NCBI GenBank assembly: GCA_017455085.1
Contig: JAFTBT010000088.1
Location: 1-18,784, forward strand
DNA from: Synergistaceae bacterium
Lineage (GTDB): Bacteria > Synergistota > Synergistia > Synergistales > Aminobacteriaceae
Direction: 5' to 3'
DNA length: 18,784 nucleotides
Every line of letters starts with the position of its first letter. The first letter of the stretch is position 1. Position numbers and translations under genes: made by a program. This document shows positions 6,998 to 14,490 of this stretch, piece after piece. The notes beneath the pieces were generated by a model. It made no database searches. It was not told the origin of the DNA and was given only the letters and a program-made list of their open reading frames with translations.

Positions 6998-7030
6998 CCC
7001 CTCTCAAGTTTGCGGGAGGGGTTAAATTTT
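6998..7030 (+). terminator. Hairpin terminator after the coiled-coil gene
   Basis: CCCCTCTC pairs with GGGAGGGG (8 bp, one G-U) around an 8-base loop. The following TTAAATTTT is a weak T-run. It lies 21 bases before the dnaJ start, so some readthrough into the next operon is possible. Confidence 0.65.
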
Positions 7031-7050
7031 AGGAAGGTGTTGTGTAAAGT

Positions 7051-8202
7051 TTGGAAGACCTGTACGAAATTTTAGGAGTCCCACGAAATGCATCACAGGC
7101 CGAAATCAAGAAGGCATATCGTGAACTCGTCAAGAAGCATCACCCAGATACTCACCCAGGCGACAAAGCCAATGAGGAGAAGTTCAAGAAGATCAACGCT
7201 GCATATACAGTCCTGAATGACCCGGAAAAGCGCGCACGTTACGACCAGTTCGGCACGACAGGCTCCGGCGGAAATGTAGGCAACCCCTTCGGAGGAATGG
7301 GCGGTGTGGATCTCGGCGACCTGTTCGGAGATTTGTTCGGCAGCTTCGGTGGAGGCTTCGGCGGATTCGGAGGCTCTTCACGCATGAACCCCAATGCTCC
7401 CCAGCGAGGAAGGGACATCGAGACCATCATACACATTACTCTGCTTGAGGCAATGAAGGGAGTTAGCCGTGACGTGGAGTTCACGAAGTCCGAGACCTGC
7501 CAGCACTGTCAAGGCACAGGCGCAAAGCCAGGCACTAAACCCGAAACATGCCCGAAGTGTCGCGGTCAAGGCAACGTCCGCCAGCGGCAGCAGACCATGT
7601 TCGGAGTGTTTGAGAGCATCACGACTTGTCCGGAGTGTCACGGTACGGGAAAGGTCATCAAGGAAAAATGCGACGAGTGCCACGGTACAGGCAGAGTCCG
7701 CAAGAAGCAGACCAGAGGCGTAAAGATTCCTCCCGGTGCTGCGAACAACATGAGGATTGTGATTCACGGAGCAGGTGAGGACGGAATCAACGGCGGAGAT
7801 GCTGGGGACTTGTACTTAGTGATTGACGTGGAGGTTGACCGGAATTTTGAGCGCGACGGCGAGAATCTGCACACTACATTGCTCATCACGTACCCGCAGG
7901 CTGTGTTAGGTACTGACACGGAGATTAAGACACTTGACGGCACAATCGAGAAGCTCACGATTCCGGCAGGCACTCAGCACGGAGAAGTCCTCAAGCTCAA
8001 GGGTAAGGGTATGCCCAGACTCAATTCGCCGCTGAACATTTCGGGGGATTTGTACGTGCATGTGTATATCGACATCCCGAAGAGCATCACCGACAAACAA
8101 CGCGAGATCATCAAGGCACTTGCTGACGAGATGAAAGCACCAGTGAATGAGAATGACGGCGATTCCGGACTGTTGGGAAAATTTAGGAGTCTGTTCAAGT
8201 GA
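7051..8202 (+). CDS. dnaJ: Chaperone DnaJ
   Basis: A 383-residue type I (class A) J-domain co-chaperone that delivers unfolded proteins to DnaK and stimulates its ATPase. Domains in order: J domain 1-68 with the HPD motif at 31-33; Gly/Phe-rich linker about 70-108; a zinc-finger domain with four CxxCxGxG motifs starting at C150, C167, C193 and C207; and the C-terminal beta-barrel peptide-binding domains to 383. The start must be the TTG at 7051, because an in-frame stop lies two codons before it; an AGGAAGG is 13 bases upstream. Neither dnaK nor grpE is adjacent, which is less usual. The stop overlaps the acpS start as GTGA, making dnaJ the first gene of a four-gene coupled operon. Confidence 0.96.
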   Translation: MEDLYEILGVPRNASQAEIKKAYRELVKKHHPDTHPGDKANEEKFKKINAAYTVLNDPEKRARYDQFGTTGSGGNVGNPFGGMGGVDLGDLFGDLFGSFGGGFGGFGGSSRMNPNAPQRGRDIETIIHITLLEAMKGVSRDVEFTKSETCQHCQGTGAKPGTKPETCPKCRGQGNVRQRQQTMFGVFESITTCPECHGTGKVIKEKCDECHGTGRVRKKQTRGVKIPPGAANNMRIVIHGAGEDGINGGDAGDLYLVIDVEVDRNFERDGENLHTTLLITYPQAVLGTDTEIKTLDGTIEKLTIPAGTQHGEVLKLKGKGMPRLNSPLNISGDLYVHVYIDIPKSITDKQREIIKALADEMKAPVNENDGDSGLLGKFRSLFK

Positions 8203-8591
8203 TTGCGGGTATAGGCGTAGACTTGTGCAGGGTTGCGAGAATGCAGAAGGCTTTAGAGTCTGAGCATCTCCGTACAAGAATCTTCACCCCCAACGAAATA
8301 GCTTACTGTGAGTCGAAAGGTGCGCAGAGATTCTACAGTTACGCAGCGAGTTTTGCAGCAAGAGAAGCATTCATCAAGGCAGCGGGTGTGTCTCTGGAGT
8401 CTGTGATGTACAGCGGGGAGTTCGGGCTTGTCAGGGATGATACTGGTGCTCCTGCGGTGAGGCTCACTGGTGAACTTGCAGAGCGTTTTCCGGAGGGAGA
8501 GTCTAGAATCCTGTTGTCTCTGACTCATGAAGGGGAATATGCCTGCGCAATGGTAGTAATAGAGAAAATTCATAACGAGGTGATTTTTTAA
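8199..8591 (+). CDS. acpS: Holo-[acyl-carrier-protein] synthase
   Basis: A 130-residue AcpS-type phosphopantetheinyl transferase, which moves the 4'-phosphopantetheine of coenzyme A to a serine of acyl carrier protein and so activates fatty-acid synthesis. The motif GIGVDLC (4-10) carries the magnesium-binding D8. [10 protein letters not shown] (52-61) carries the second ligand, E56. The C-terminal [17 protein letters not shown] (104-120) is the family's last conserved block. The GTG start at 8199 overlaps the dnaJ stop (GTGA), and the TAA shares its last base with the next ATG. Length matches the family (about 120-130). Confidence 0.95.
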   Translation: MIAGIGVDLCRVARMQKALESEHLRTRIFTPNEIAYCESKGAQRFYSYAASFAAREAFIKAAGVSLESVMYSGEFGLVRDDTGAPAVRLTGELAERFPEGESRILLSLTHEGEYACAMVVIEKIHNEVIF

Positions 8592-9400
8592 TGGTAATAA
8601 CTATGTCTGATTTCGATCTTGGCTCGATAATTTCGGGCTTAGGCAGTGCGTTTGTAGTGATATTCTTCATGTTAATGGTGCTGTCTATGGCGGTGCGAGT
8701 AGTTCCTGAATACAGGAGGCTGGTACTTTTCCGGCTTGGCCGTCTCGTAGGCAGCAGAGGCCCGGGAATCGTGTTCATCATGCCGTTCATCGATAAGGCT
8801 GTAACTGTGGACTTGAGGATTCTGACGCTTGATGTGCCTGTTCAGGAAGTAATCACCAAAGACAACGTAGCCATAAAAGTAAATGCAGTAGTGTATTTCC
8901 GTGTGCTTGACCCGGCCAAGTCAGTGGTGGAAGTCGAGAACTATATCGTAGCCACGAGCCAGCTTGCTCAGACTACATTGCGTTCGGTTGTGGGCAGTGT
9001 GGAGCTTGACGAGGTGCTTTCTTCGCGCGAGAAGATCAATCAGGAACTCCAGAAGATCATTGACGAACGTACAGACCCTTGGGGAATCAAGGTGAGTGCT
9101 GTGGAAGTGAAGGAGCTGGAATTACCTGAGGGCATGAAGCGCGCAATGGCACGTCAGGCAGAAGCAGAGAGAGAGAGACGTGCGAAGATCATCGCCGCAG
9201 AAGGAGAGCTACAGGCTGCCGCAAAACTCTCTGAGGCCGCCAGACAGATGGAGGTTTCTCCGGTAACGTTACAGCTCCGGTACTTGCAGACCATCCGGGA
9301 AATTTCCGGTGAGAGGAACACAACAACGTTCTTCCCGATTCCTGTTGACCTGATTCAGCCGTTCATAGACAGACTCGCGAAAGGTGAGGTGAAAGCATGA
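8591..9400 (+). CDS. Slipin / stomatin-like SPFH membrane protein
   Basis: A 269-residue SPFH-family protein. A single N-terminal membrane segment (about 17-36) is followed by the SPFH core: [37 protein letters not shown], then [19 protein letters not shown]. Next comes a charged helical stretch, [20 protein letters not shown] (187-206), and a C-terminal tail. Such proteins oligomerise at the membrane and organise microdomains or regulate proteases. Slipins usually sit beside an NfeD-type protein, and none is present; here the gene lies between acpS and alaS in a coupled operon. The ATG at 8591 has GAGGTG 8 bases upstream; a second ATG four codons on is an alternative start. It could be called QmcA-like, but HflK/HflC is less likely without its partner. 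Confidence 0.9.
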   Translation: MVITMSDFDLGSIISGLGSAFVVIFFMLMVLSMAVRVVPEYRRLVLFRLGRLVGSRGPGIVFIMPFIDKAVTVDLRILTLDVPVQEVITKDNVAIKVNAVVYFRVLDPAKSVVEVENYIVATSQLAQTTLRSVVGSVELDEVLSSREKINQELQKIIDERTDPWGIKVSAVEVKELELPEGMKRAMARQAEAERERRAKIIAAEGELQAAAKLSEAARQMEVSPVTLQLRYLQTIREISGERNTTTFFPIPVDLIQPFIDRLAKGEVKA

Positions 9401-12030
9401 AGTATCGTACTGCAAAAGAACTCCGTGAGTTGTTCGTGAGTTTCTGGGAGGAGAAAGGCTCAAAGCACCTGCCCAGTTTCTCACTAGTCCCCGAAGATCC
9501 TTCATTGCTCTTCACGATTGCGGGAATGGTTCCCCTCAAGCCGTACTATCTGGGAATCAAAAATCCTGAATACCCCAGAGTCGTAACCAGCCAGAAATGT
9601 GTACGTACGAATGACATCGAGAACGTAGGCCGAACAGCTCGGCACCACACATTTTTCGAGATGCTTGGCAATTTCACGTGGGGGAGCTACTTCAAGAACG
9701 AGGCGATTTCTTGGGCGTGGGAGTTCCTGACGGAGAGAGTCGGGCTTGACCCTGCGAGGCTGTACGCGACGATATACCTCGATGATGAAGAGGCATTTTC
9801 TGCGTGGAGGAAGTTTTTACCCGCTGAAAAAATATACCGTTTCGGCAAGGACGATAATTACTGGTTCATGGGTGATACAGGACCTTGCGGGCCGTGCAGT
9901 GAGATATATTACGACAGGGGCGAGAAATATTCTTGCGGAAAGCCCACCTGCGGAGTCGGTTGTGACTGCGACAGGTACATGGAGATCTGGAATCTTGTGT
10001 TTACGCAGTTCGACAAGCAGAAGGACGGAAGTTTGCCGCTGCTCCCTCACAAAAATATCGATACCGGAATGGGACTCGAACGTCTTGCTTCAGTGGTGCA
10101 GGGAGTCGATACGGATTACGAGACGGATTTATTCACGCCCCTCATCAACCACACATGCACTAAGGCCGGAATCACATACGGCAAGAATCCGCGTGACGAT
10201 ATGGCTGTTCGCGTGATAGCTGACCATGTCCGGAGTGTAGCCTTCATGTTGGCTGACGGTGTACTGCCCAGCAATGACGGCCCGGGATATGTCTTGCGGA
10301 GGCTTTTGCGTAGGGCTGTACGTTTCGGAAAGCTGCTCGGGTTTGATGGGTTATTCCTCAACGAATACATACCTATCCTGATTGACATTATGGGTGATCC
10401 TTATCGTGAGCTGATTACGCAGAGGCCAGTGATAGAGCAAATCATTTCGCTGGAGGAAGAGAAATTCAACAAGACTCTTCGGCAGGGGACGGAGCTTTTT
10501 GACGCGGAGATAGCCCGCCTGAAGTCGCAGGGACGCACCGAAATTCCGGGTGATGTGATTTTCACGCTGTACGACACGTACGGATTCCCTCCGGAGCTGA
10601 CGCGGGAGATGGCCGGAGAAGAGGGCTTTACCCTTGACGAGGAAGGTTTCACCCGCGAGATGACCGCACAACGTGAACGCGCAAGAGCAAGCAGCAAGCA
10701 GAAAAAGAGCGCACTGGCTGGAGATGTGTATCTTGACGTTGAGAACGAGTCCGGCGCAACGAGATTCACAGGCTACGAGAAATGCACTGACACCGGAAAA
10801 ATCATAGCCCTAATCACTCCGGAAGGCAGAGTCGAGTCCGTGAAGGGAGAGTCAGACTTTGAGGCGGTGCTTGACGCTACACCATTCTACGCAGAACGCG
10901 GCGGGGAAATCGGCGACACAGGCACTATCTCCGTGAACGGCCAAGTGCTGCGAGTCATGAACACAGTACCACACGGGAAAGTGATAGTTCACACTCTGAG
11001 GCCTGAAGGTGTTTGCGAAGTGAACGTAGGCGATGAGGCAACGTGTGCAGTTGATGACGAACGCAGGGCAGCGATCCGGCGGAATCACACGGCTACACAC
11101 TTGTTGCATGAGGCACTGGGTCGAGTACTTGGCCGGCATGTCAGGCAGGCAGGCTCACTCGTGACGGAGGAATTTTTACGGTTCGACTTCACGCATCATT
11201 CTGCGGTGACTGATGAGGAGATAGCGGAGGCAGAAAGACTCGTGAACGCTGAGATTTTGGCGAACGTGGCCGTGAATATTTCGGAACACTCGAAGGATGA
11301 GGCGCAGGCTTTGGGCGCAAAAGCACTGTTTGACGAGAAATACGGCGATGTTGTGAGAGTAGTGGATGTGCCGGGATTCTCGATGGAGCTGTGTGGAGGC
11401 CTGCATGTTACGCGCACGGGGGACATTGGGAGCTTCAAGATACTGCGTGAGGAGAGCATAGGCTCAGGGACTCGGAGGATACTTGCGGCTACGGGAATGA
11501 ATGTGCTGGAGATACTGCAGAAACTTTTTGCGCTTAGGAAGACGTTGACCGGACTGCTCTCTGTTGACGAGGAAGGCCTCACTGAAAAAGCAAGGACTCT
11601 TGTTGACGAGCTGAAGACTGCGCGCAGTGAGATAGTAGCTGCGAAGTTGAGGGAGCTTGTGGAGAATGCGGAGCGGTTCTTTGAGCGTGAGGAAATAGGC
11701 GGAATTTTGGTGCAGACGGGGAGATTCCCGAATGTGCCTGCGAACATGTTGCGGGATATTGGCGACAAGGCGAAGGCGAAGCAGGACGGGAGTGTAGTAG
11801 TGCTTGCGTCGCTGGGGGATGATGAGGCGTGCCAGCTTGTGGTGATGGCGGATGACTCTGCGGTGAACAGTGGCGTGAATGCTGGAGCGTTGGTGAAGGA
11901 GGCCTGCGGGATTCTTGGCGGGAAGGGAGGCGGACGGAAGAATCTTGCTCAAGGTGGAGGCAAGGACGGAGCGAAACTTGATGAGGCACTGGGTAAGATT
12001 CGGGAGGTGTTGACTCAGCAGGTGAACTGA
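9397..12030 (+). CDS. alaS: Alanine--tRNA ligase
   Basis: A complete 877-residue AlaRS, the normal length. It charges tRNA-Ala and edits misacylated Ser and Gly. The class II catalytic core occupies about 1-460, with motif 2 region [21 protein letters not shown] (79-99) and [15 protein letters not shown] (222-236). A cysteine-rich insertion [14 protein letters not shown] (180-193) is common in Gram-positive-type AlaRS. The editing domain has HTATH (H564, H568) and C666 with H670 in CGGLH, the four zinc ligands. The C-Ala domain ends with [23 protein letters not shown]. The ATG overlaps the slipin stop as ATGA, so alaS is translationally coupled to it. A hairpin terminator follows 26 bases after the stop. 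Confidence 0.98.
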   Translation: MKYRTAKELRELFVSFWEEKGSKHLPSFSLVPEDPSLLFTIAGMVPLKPYYLGIKNPEYPRVVTSQKCVRTNDIENVGRTARHHTFFEMLGNFTWGSYFKNEAISWAWEFLTERVGLDPARLYATIYLDDEEAFSAWRKFLPAEKIYRFGKDDNYWFMGDTGPCGPCSEIYYDRGEKYSCGKPTCGVGCDCDRYMEIWNLVFTQFDKQKDGSLPLLPHKNIDTGMGLERLASVVQGVDTDYETDLFTPLINHTCTKAGITYGKNPRDDMAVRVIADHVRSVAFMLADGVLPSNDGPGYVLRRLLRRAVRFGKLLGFDGLFLNEYIPILIDIMGDPYRELITQRPVIEQIISLEEEKFNKTLRQGTELFDAEIARLKSQGRTEIPGDVIFTLYDTYGFPPELTREMAGEEGFTLDEEGFTREMTAQRERARASSKQKKSALAGDVYLDVENESGATRFTGYEKCTDTGKIIALITPEGRVESVKGESDFEAVLDATPFYAERGGEIGDTGTISVNGQVLRVMNTVPHGKVIVHTLRPEGVCEVNVGDEATCAVDDERRAAIRRNHTATHLLHEALGRVLGRHVRQAGSLVTEEFLRFDFTHHSAVTDEEIAEAERLVNAEILANVAVNISEHSKDEAQALGAKALFDEKYGDVVRVVDVPGFSMELCGGLHVTRTGDIGSFKILREESIGSGTRRILAATGMNVLEILQKLFALRKTLTGLLSVDEEGLTEKARTLVDELKTARSEIVAAKLRELVENAERFFEREEIGGILVQTGRFPNVPANMLRDIGDKAKAKQDGSVVVLASLGDDEACQLVVMADDSAVNSGVNAGALVKEACGILGGKGGGRKNLAQGGGKDGAKLDEALGKIREVLTQQVN

Positions 12031-12056
12031 TGAGCTGAGAGAGCATAGCAGATTGT

Positions 12057-12091
12057 AGAGGGCCTTTCGTTTGAGCGGGAGGCTCTTTTTT
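12057..12091 (+). terminator. Rho-independent terminator of the dnaJ-alaS operon
   Basis: AGAGGGCCT pairs with AGGCTCTTT over 9 bp (two G-U pairs) around a 14-base loop and runs into six T. Confidence 0.75.
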
Positions 12092-12422
12092 GTGGGGATG
12101 TATATTGCAGCGATGAAGTATGAAGTTGATGAAAATAGTGTGTGTGAAGTCGTGAACAGCAATTACAGCATGAAGATATGAATCTGGTGAAGAGACTGCA
12201 TGAAAAATTTATGAATATGCATAACAAAAAACAAGGCTTTATGTTATAATCTACTTGGCAAAGCAAATAACATTCTAGCCTTGTGTTTTTATGAGGCAAT
12301 TATACCACATGAATATATGAGGCGTGAATAGTTTTTTGCAGAAATTTTATTACGTTGGTGGCTGTAAGTACGGCTGAAAGAGATGTAACACTAGTATTTA
12401 ACACAACTAAGGAGGAAACAAC
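12092..12422 (+). other. 331-base intergenic region before the pilin gene
   Basis: No confident gene is seen. Two very short plus-strand frames, 12098-12181 (27 codons) and 12178-12249 (23 codons), overlap as ATGA but lack a proper ribosome site. The right half of the second lies inside a large hairpin element (12220-12293). An extended -10 sequence, TGTTATAAT, is at 12242-12250 and could drive the pilin gene with a leader of about 165 bases. The A+T content is visibly higher than in alaS. A strong AAGGAGG precedes the pilin ATG. Confidence 0.5.
12220..12293. repeat. 74-bp imperfect palindrome (MITE-like element or bidirectional hairpin)
   Basis: The left arm (about 12220-12247) and right arm (12267-12293) are inverted copies. 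ACAAGGCT (12231-12238) pairs with AGCCTTGT (12277-12284), ATGTTAT (12241-12247) with ATAACAT (12267-12273), and the outer CATAA with TTATG. The outer segments are A-rich on the left and T-rich on the right, so a transcript from either side would meet a hairpin followed by a U-run. The centre holds an extended -10 box. No transposase is near. It may be a small non-autonomous mobile element or a structured regulatory site. Confidence 0.65.
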
Positions 12423-12935
12423 ATGAAAAAAACTCGCAAAGGATTCACGCTTTTGGAATTGTTAGTAGTAATCGGAGTAATGGGACTTATGGGATCTCTT
12501 GCCATGGTAGGCGGTCAGCAGGCAACGGACGCAGCTAGAGCAACAAATATTGCAGATAATCTTGAGAAGGCAGCAAGCGCGATGATGATGTTTTATTCAG
12601 ATCAGGCTGACACTATCAACACAAGCGGAATTACAGCAGCAAACCTTGCTACAGGAGCAAGTGCCTACCTGAAGACAGCTCTAGAAGATGAAGCAGCAGA
12701 GAACACATATTTTGTTGCAGTGAGTGCAGAGAGCAATGCAACCGCAAAATGGTACGTAGGGTACAAGTTCAACACAAACGATACAGCCCCAAGACTAATT
12801 TTAGCTAACAAAGCGGAACGTATGGGACTATACAGTTTAACTACTGGTGAGTCGCCGGCTTATGCAAAATATGCAGCTACTACAGCCGGTAACGCTACTA
12901 CATGCCCCGATACAGTCTACATGCTTGTACGTTAA
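12423..12935 (+). CDS. Type IV pilin-like prepilin
   Basis: A 170-residue prepilin. The short basic leader MKKTRKG is followed by FTLLELLVVIGVMGLMGSLA, the classic prepilin-peptidase site. Cleavage is expected after G7, giving a mature F8 with the conserved glutamate at +5 (E12). The first 25 or so mature residues form the hydrophobic assembly helix. The rest is a small globular domain, rich in Ala and Thr, with a single cysteine near the C-terminus (TTCPDTVY). It could be a major pilin or a GspG/GspH-like pseudopilin; the sequence does not decide. No assembly ATPase, platform protein or prepilin peptidase is adjacent, so it must use a machine encoded elsewhere. An excellent AAGGAGG lies eight bases before the ATG, and its own terminator follows, so it is monocistronic and probably well expressed. 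Confidence 0.9.
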   Translation: MKKTRKGFTLLELLVVIGVMGLMGSLAMVGGQQATDAARATNIADNLEKAASAMMMFYSDQADTINTSGITAANLATGASAYLKTALEDEAAENTYFVAVSAESNATAKWYVGYKFNTNDTAPRLILANKAERMGLYSLTTGESPAYAKYAATTAGNATTCPDTVYMLVR

Positions 12936-12983
12936 CCATCATATGAACTAGCTATCAACCTACAACCAACCAACACACAACAG

Positions 12984-13017
12984 AGTCCCTCCCAACACAC
13001 GGAGGGGCTTTGTTTTT
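12984..13017 (+). terminator. Rho-independent terminator of the pilin gene
   Basis: AGTCCCTCC pairs with GGAGGGGCT (9 bp, one G-U pair) around an 8-base loop and is followed by TTGTTTTT. It lies 49 bases after the pilin stop. Confidence 0.85.
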
Positions 13018-13021
13018 GCGG

Positions 13022-13027
13022 TATAAT
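13022..13027 (+). promoter_or_regulatory. Possible -10 box for the RNHCP remnant and ruvX
   Basis: A perfect TATAAT lies directly after the pilin terminator and 31 bases before the GTG at 13059. No recognisable -35 is present because that position is occupied by the terminator stem. It is the only promoter candidate before ruvX. Confidence 0.4.
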
Positions 13028-13058
13028 ACCCTCATCATCAACCCAAAGGAGAATTTTT

Positions 13059-13251
13059 GTGAGGCATTGCGCATAACGGTGAGTGGGCGGTCATCCACAG
13101 GTGCAAAGTGTGCGGACACATCAGCGCGAATCACATTGCCCCTGACGATAACCCCGTCAAGCTGATCAGCATTGCCATGAAGCCCGTAACATGCCCGCCG
13201 TTTCCTGTTGAACACATGGAGGAATTAGCAGAAAGGATAAATGCTGAGTGA
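13059..13251 (+). pseudogene. RNHCP-domain protein remnant, probable internal deletion with frameshift
   Basis: A good ribosome site (AAAGGAG, 13045-13051) is seven bases before a GTG that reads M-R-H-C-A and stops at 13074. In the next frame, from about 13063, the sequence reads HNGEWAVIHRCKVCGHIS and then ANHIAPDDN, the C-terminal half of the RNHCP family (conserved W-x-x-x-H-R-C-x-x-CG and N-x-I-A-x-DDN). It ends with TGA at 13251, overlapping the ruvX start as GTGA. That frame has no ATG before 13177 and an in-frame stop at 13060-13062. The R-H-C of the short start resembles the family's R-N-H-C-P motif, so the simplest reading is a gene that lost its middle (the CP-x-C and GDR-x-x-C part). 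A rare start codon (ATT at 13066) or an assembly error are alternatives. The zinc-ribbon-like family has no known function. Confidence 0.6.
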
Positions 13252-13661
13252 GCAGAGTACTAGCACTAGACATCGGAACAGTCAGAATCGGAGCAGCAAT
13301 CTCTGACCCCACACGCACCATCGCTCAAGGACTCGGAGTCTGGGACGCAGAATCTTGGCGTGAGGATTTTGGCGAGGCTCTCAGGAAATACACCCCTGAA
13401 GTTGTGGTGTTGGGGCTGCCTGTCAGGACTGACGGAAAACACAGCGACGCAGCCGACAGAGTCAGAGTGATTGCGGGTGAGCTTGAGGCAGAGTATCCGG
13501 ACTTGCGGGTAGAGACTCAGGACGAGAGATTTACGACCGTGATTGCGCAGAGAGCGATGCTTGAGGCGGATCTGTCCAGACGAAAAAGGCGCAAGAGTGT
13601 CGACAAGATCGCGGCAGTTGTGATTCTTGAGGACTGGTTAGAGTCGCACAGGCAGCTTTGA
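13248..13661 (+). CDS. ruvX: Putative pre-16S rRNA nuclease / Holliday junction resolvase-like protein YqgF
   Basis: A 137-residue RuvX/YqgF protein with the RNase H fold, which in E. coli acts in maturing the 16S rRNA 5' end. Conserved parts: LALDIGTVRIGAAISD at 5-20 with catalytic D8; VVVLGLPVRTDG at 52-63; the DER-F-T-T motif at 92-97; and SVDKIAAVVILEDWL at 117-131 with D119. Length fits the family (about 135-145). The GTG start overlaps the stop of the RNHCP fragment (GTGA), so its translation was built to depend on that upstream frame. A terminator follows 13 bases after the stop. Confidence 0.95.
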   Translation: MSRVLALDIGTVRIGAAISDPTRTIAQGLGVWDAESWREDFGEALRKYTPEVVVLGLPVRTDGKHSDAADRVRVIAGELEAEYPDLRVETQDERFTTVIAQRAMLEADLSRRKRRKSVDKIAAVVILEDWLESHRQL

Positions 13662-13674
13662 CGATTGACGATAA

Positions 13675-13703
13675 CCCCTCTTACAAAACGGGAGGGGATT
13701 TTG
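13675..13703 (+). terminator. Hairpin terminator of ruvX
   Basis: CCCCTC pairs with GAGGGG around an 11-base loop and is followed by ATTTTG. The T-run is short. It separates ruvX from the convergent toxin gene ending at 13705. Confidence 0.6.
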
Positions 13704-13704
13704 C

Positions 13705-14127
13705 TTACTGATTAGGTGTGAAAATGTTCGTGAAGTATTCTTCTGGGGTGATGGCAGGAATTGGGCTGTCCTGATAGTCTTTCGTGTTGCGGGTGATGAT
13801 ATAGTCCGCGCGAATCCGTGAGGCAGTGGAAGTCTGTACAGCGTCCTCGAAATCCCGCCACTTCATATTTGCTACATTCCTCAAATCCTCATACGAAAGC
13901 TCCTCAAACCTGAATAGTGATGACAACGCACCAAGCAGGTACTTTCTCCGCTCAGGGGGTAATTTCTTCCGCATAACATAGGCTATATTCGCAAACGTCA
14001 GCGTAGAAATATATCCTCTAGCCTGTTTCCGAAGGCACATCTTCCAGATCAAGCGCGAGTTCTCGTAATATGGCTGCCTGTTCATCAGGACATCAAGCAC
14101 TATATTTGCATCAATAAGCAAGACCAT
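13705..14127 (-). CDS. PIN-domain toxin of a type II toxin-antitoxin pair
   Basis: A 140-residue PIN-domain protein, a probable metal-dependent ribonuclease. The first acidic residue is D6 in LLIDANIVLDVLMNRQPYY; the central acidic cluster is RDFEDAVQ with D92, E94 and D95; DYIITRNTKDY (108-118) is the typical final beta strand with its acidic residue D117. The closing motif IPAITPEEYF is common in chromosomal PIN toxins. The ATG is preceded by GAGGGA seven bases upstream and lies 17 bases inside the upstream antitoxin gene, so the two are co-translated. The target RNA cannot be inferred. Confidence 0.88.
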   Translation of the reverse strand: MVLLIDANIVLDVLMNRQPYYENSRLIWKMCLRKQARGYISTLTFANIAYVMRKKLPPERRKYLLGALSSLFRFEELSYEDLRNVANMKWRDFEDAVQTSTASRIRADYIITRNTKDYQDSPIPAITPEEYFTNIFTPNQ

Positions 14128-14332
14128 ATTTTTCCCTCAATGCTTTATCTTTCTCCGTGTCGCAGTCATCATCAAAATCACCGCTCAGAAATCCCGTAAG
14201 CTCATCCACAATAGACGGAGCTATTTTGCCGTCAACTAAGTCAATTCCTGCACGCTGGTCTATCAGTCTCTCTATGTACTCTGCATTGCTGACGTAATCA
14301 GACCGGAGCACTTTTGCCGCTGAACCTGCCAT
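14111..14332 (-). CDS. Antitoxin partner of the PIN toxin
   Basis: A 73-residue protein directly upstream of, and overlapping by 17 bases, the PIN toxin gene. The size, order and overlap are those of a type II antitoxin. The N-terminal part (about 12-36) could form a short helix for oligomerisation or DNA binding. The acidic stretch SGDFDDDCDTEKDKALREKYGLAY at the end resembles toxin-wrapping tails of other PIN antitoxins, which often finish with a REKYG-like motif. I do not recognise a named DNA-binding family. A strong AGGAGG lies seven bases before the ATG. Autoregulation is expected for such pairs but no clear operator was found. Confidence 0.75.
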   Translation of the reverse strand: MAGSAAKVLRSDYVSNAEYIERLIDQRAGIDLVDGKIAPSIVDELTGFLSGDFDDDCDTEKDKALREKYGLAY

Positions 14333-14356
14333 GATATTTTCCTCCTCATGTTCTCA

Positions 14357-14388
14357 GGATTTGCCCCCTCACTCACCAGCAAGGGAGC
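14357..14388 (-). terminator. Weak hairpin between garD and the antitoxin gene
   Basis: On the minus strand GCTCCCT pairs with AGGGGGC (7 bp, one G-U) around a 12-base loop. It is followed by AAATCC rather than a T-run, so termination is doubtful and garD transcription may reach the toxin-antitoxin genes. Confidence 0.35.
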
Positions 14389-14410
14389 ATCATCATTCTA
14401 CTACTTTCTA

Positions 14411-14490
14411 CTCCACGTCATAGGCGCAGGGTGAAGATTACACAAGATACTACACTCTACGTTATAGGGGCAGGGTTGAAGATACACAGG
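14411..14490. repeat. Imperfect direct repeat duplicating the 3' end of garD
   Basis: Two copies of about 36 bases, at 14411-14446 and 14455-14490, are offset by 44 bases. They differ by a handful of substitutions and two single-base gaps. The second copy contains the garD stop and the codons for the last residues FNPAPIT; the first lies just beyond the gene on its downstream side and is out of frame. Confidence 0.7.

Noticed and set aside
12015..12299. Minus-strand frame of 94 codons after alaS
   Set aside because: Cys/Ser/Leu-rich with no motif, crosses the alaS terminator and the palindrome; likely chance in A+T-rich DNA.
13069..13080. Programmed frameshift joining the two RNHCP pieces
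   Set aside because: No slippery run or RF2-type signal is seen at the short frame's stop, and the family's central region would still be missing.
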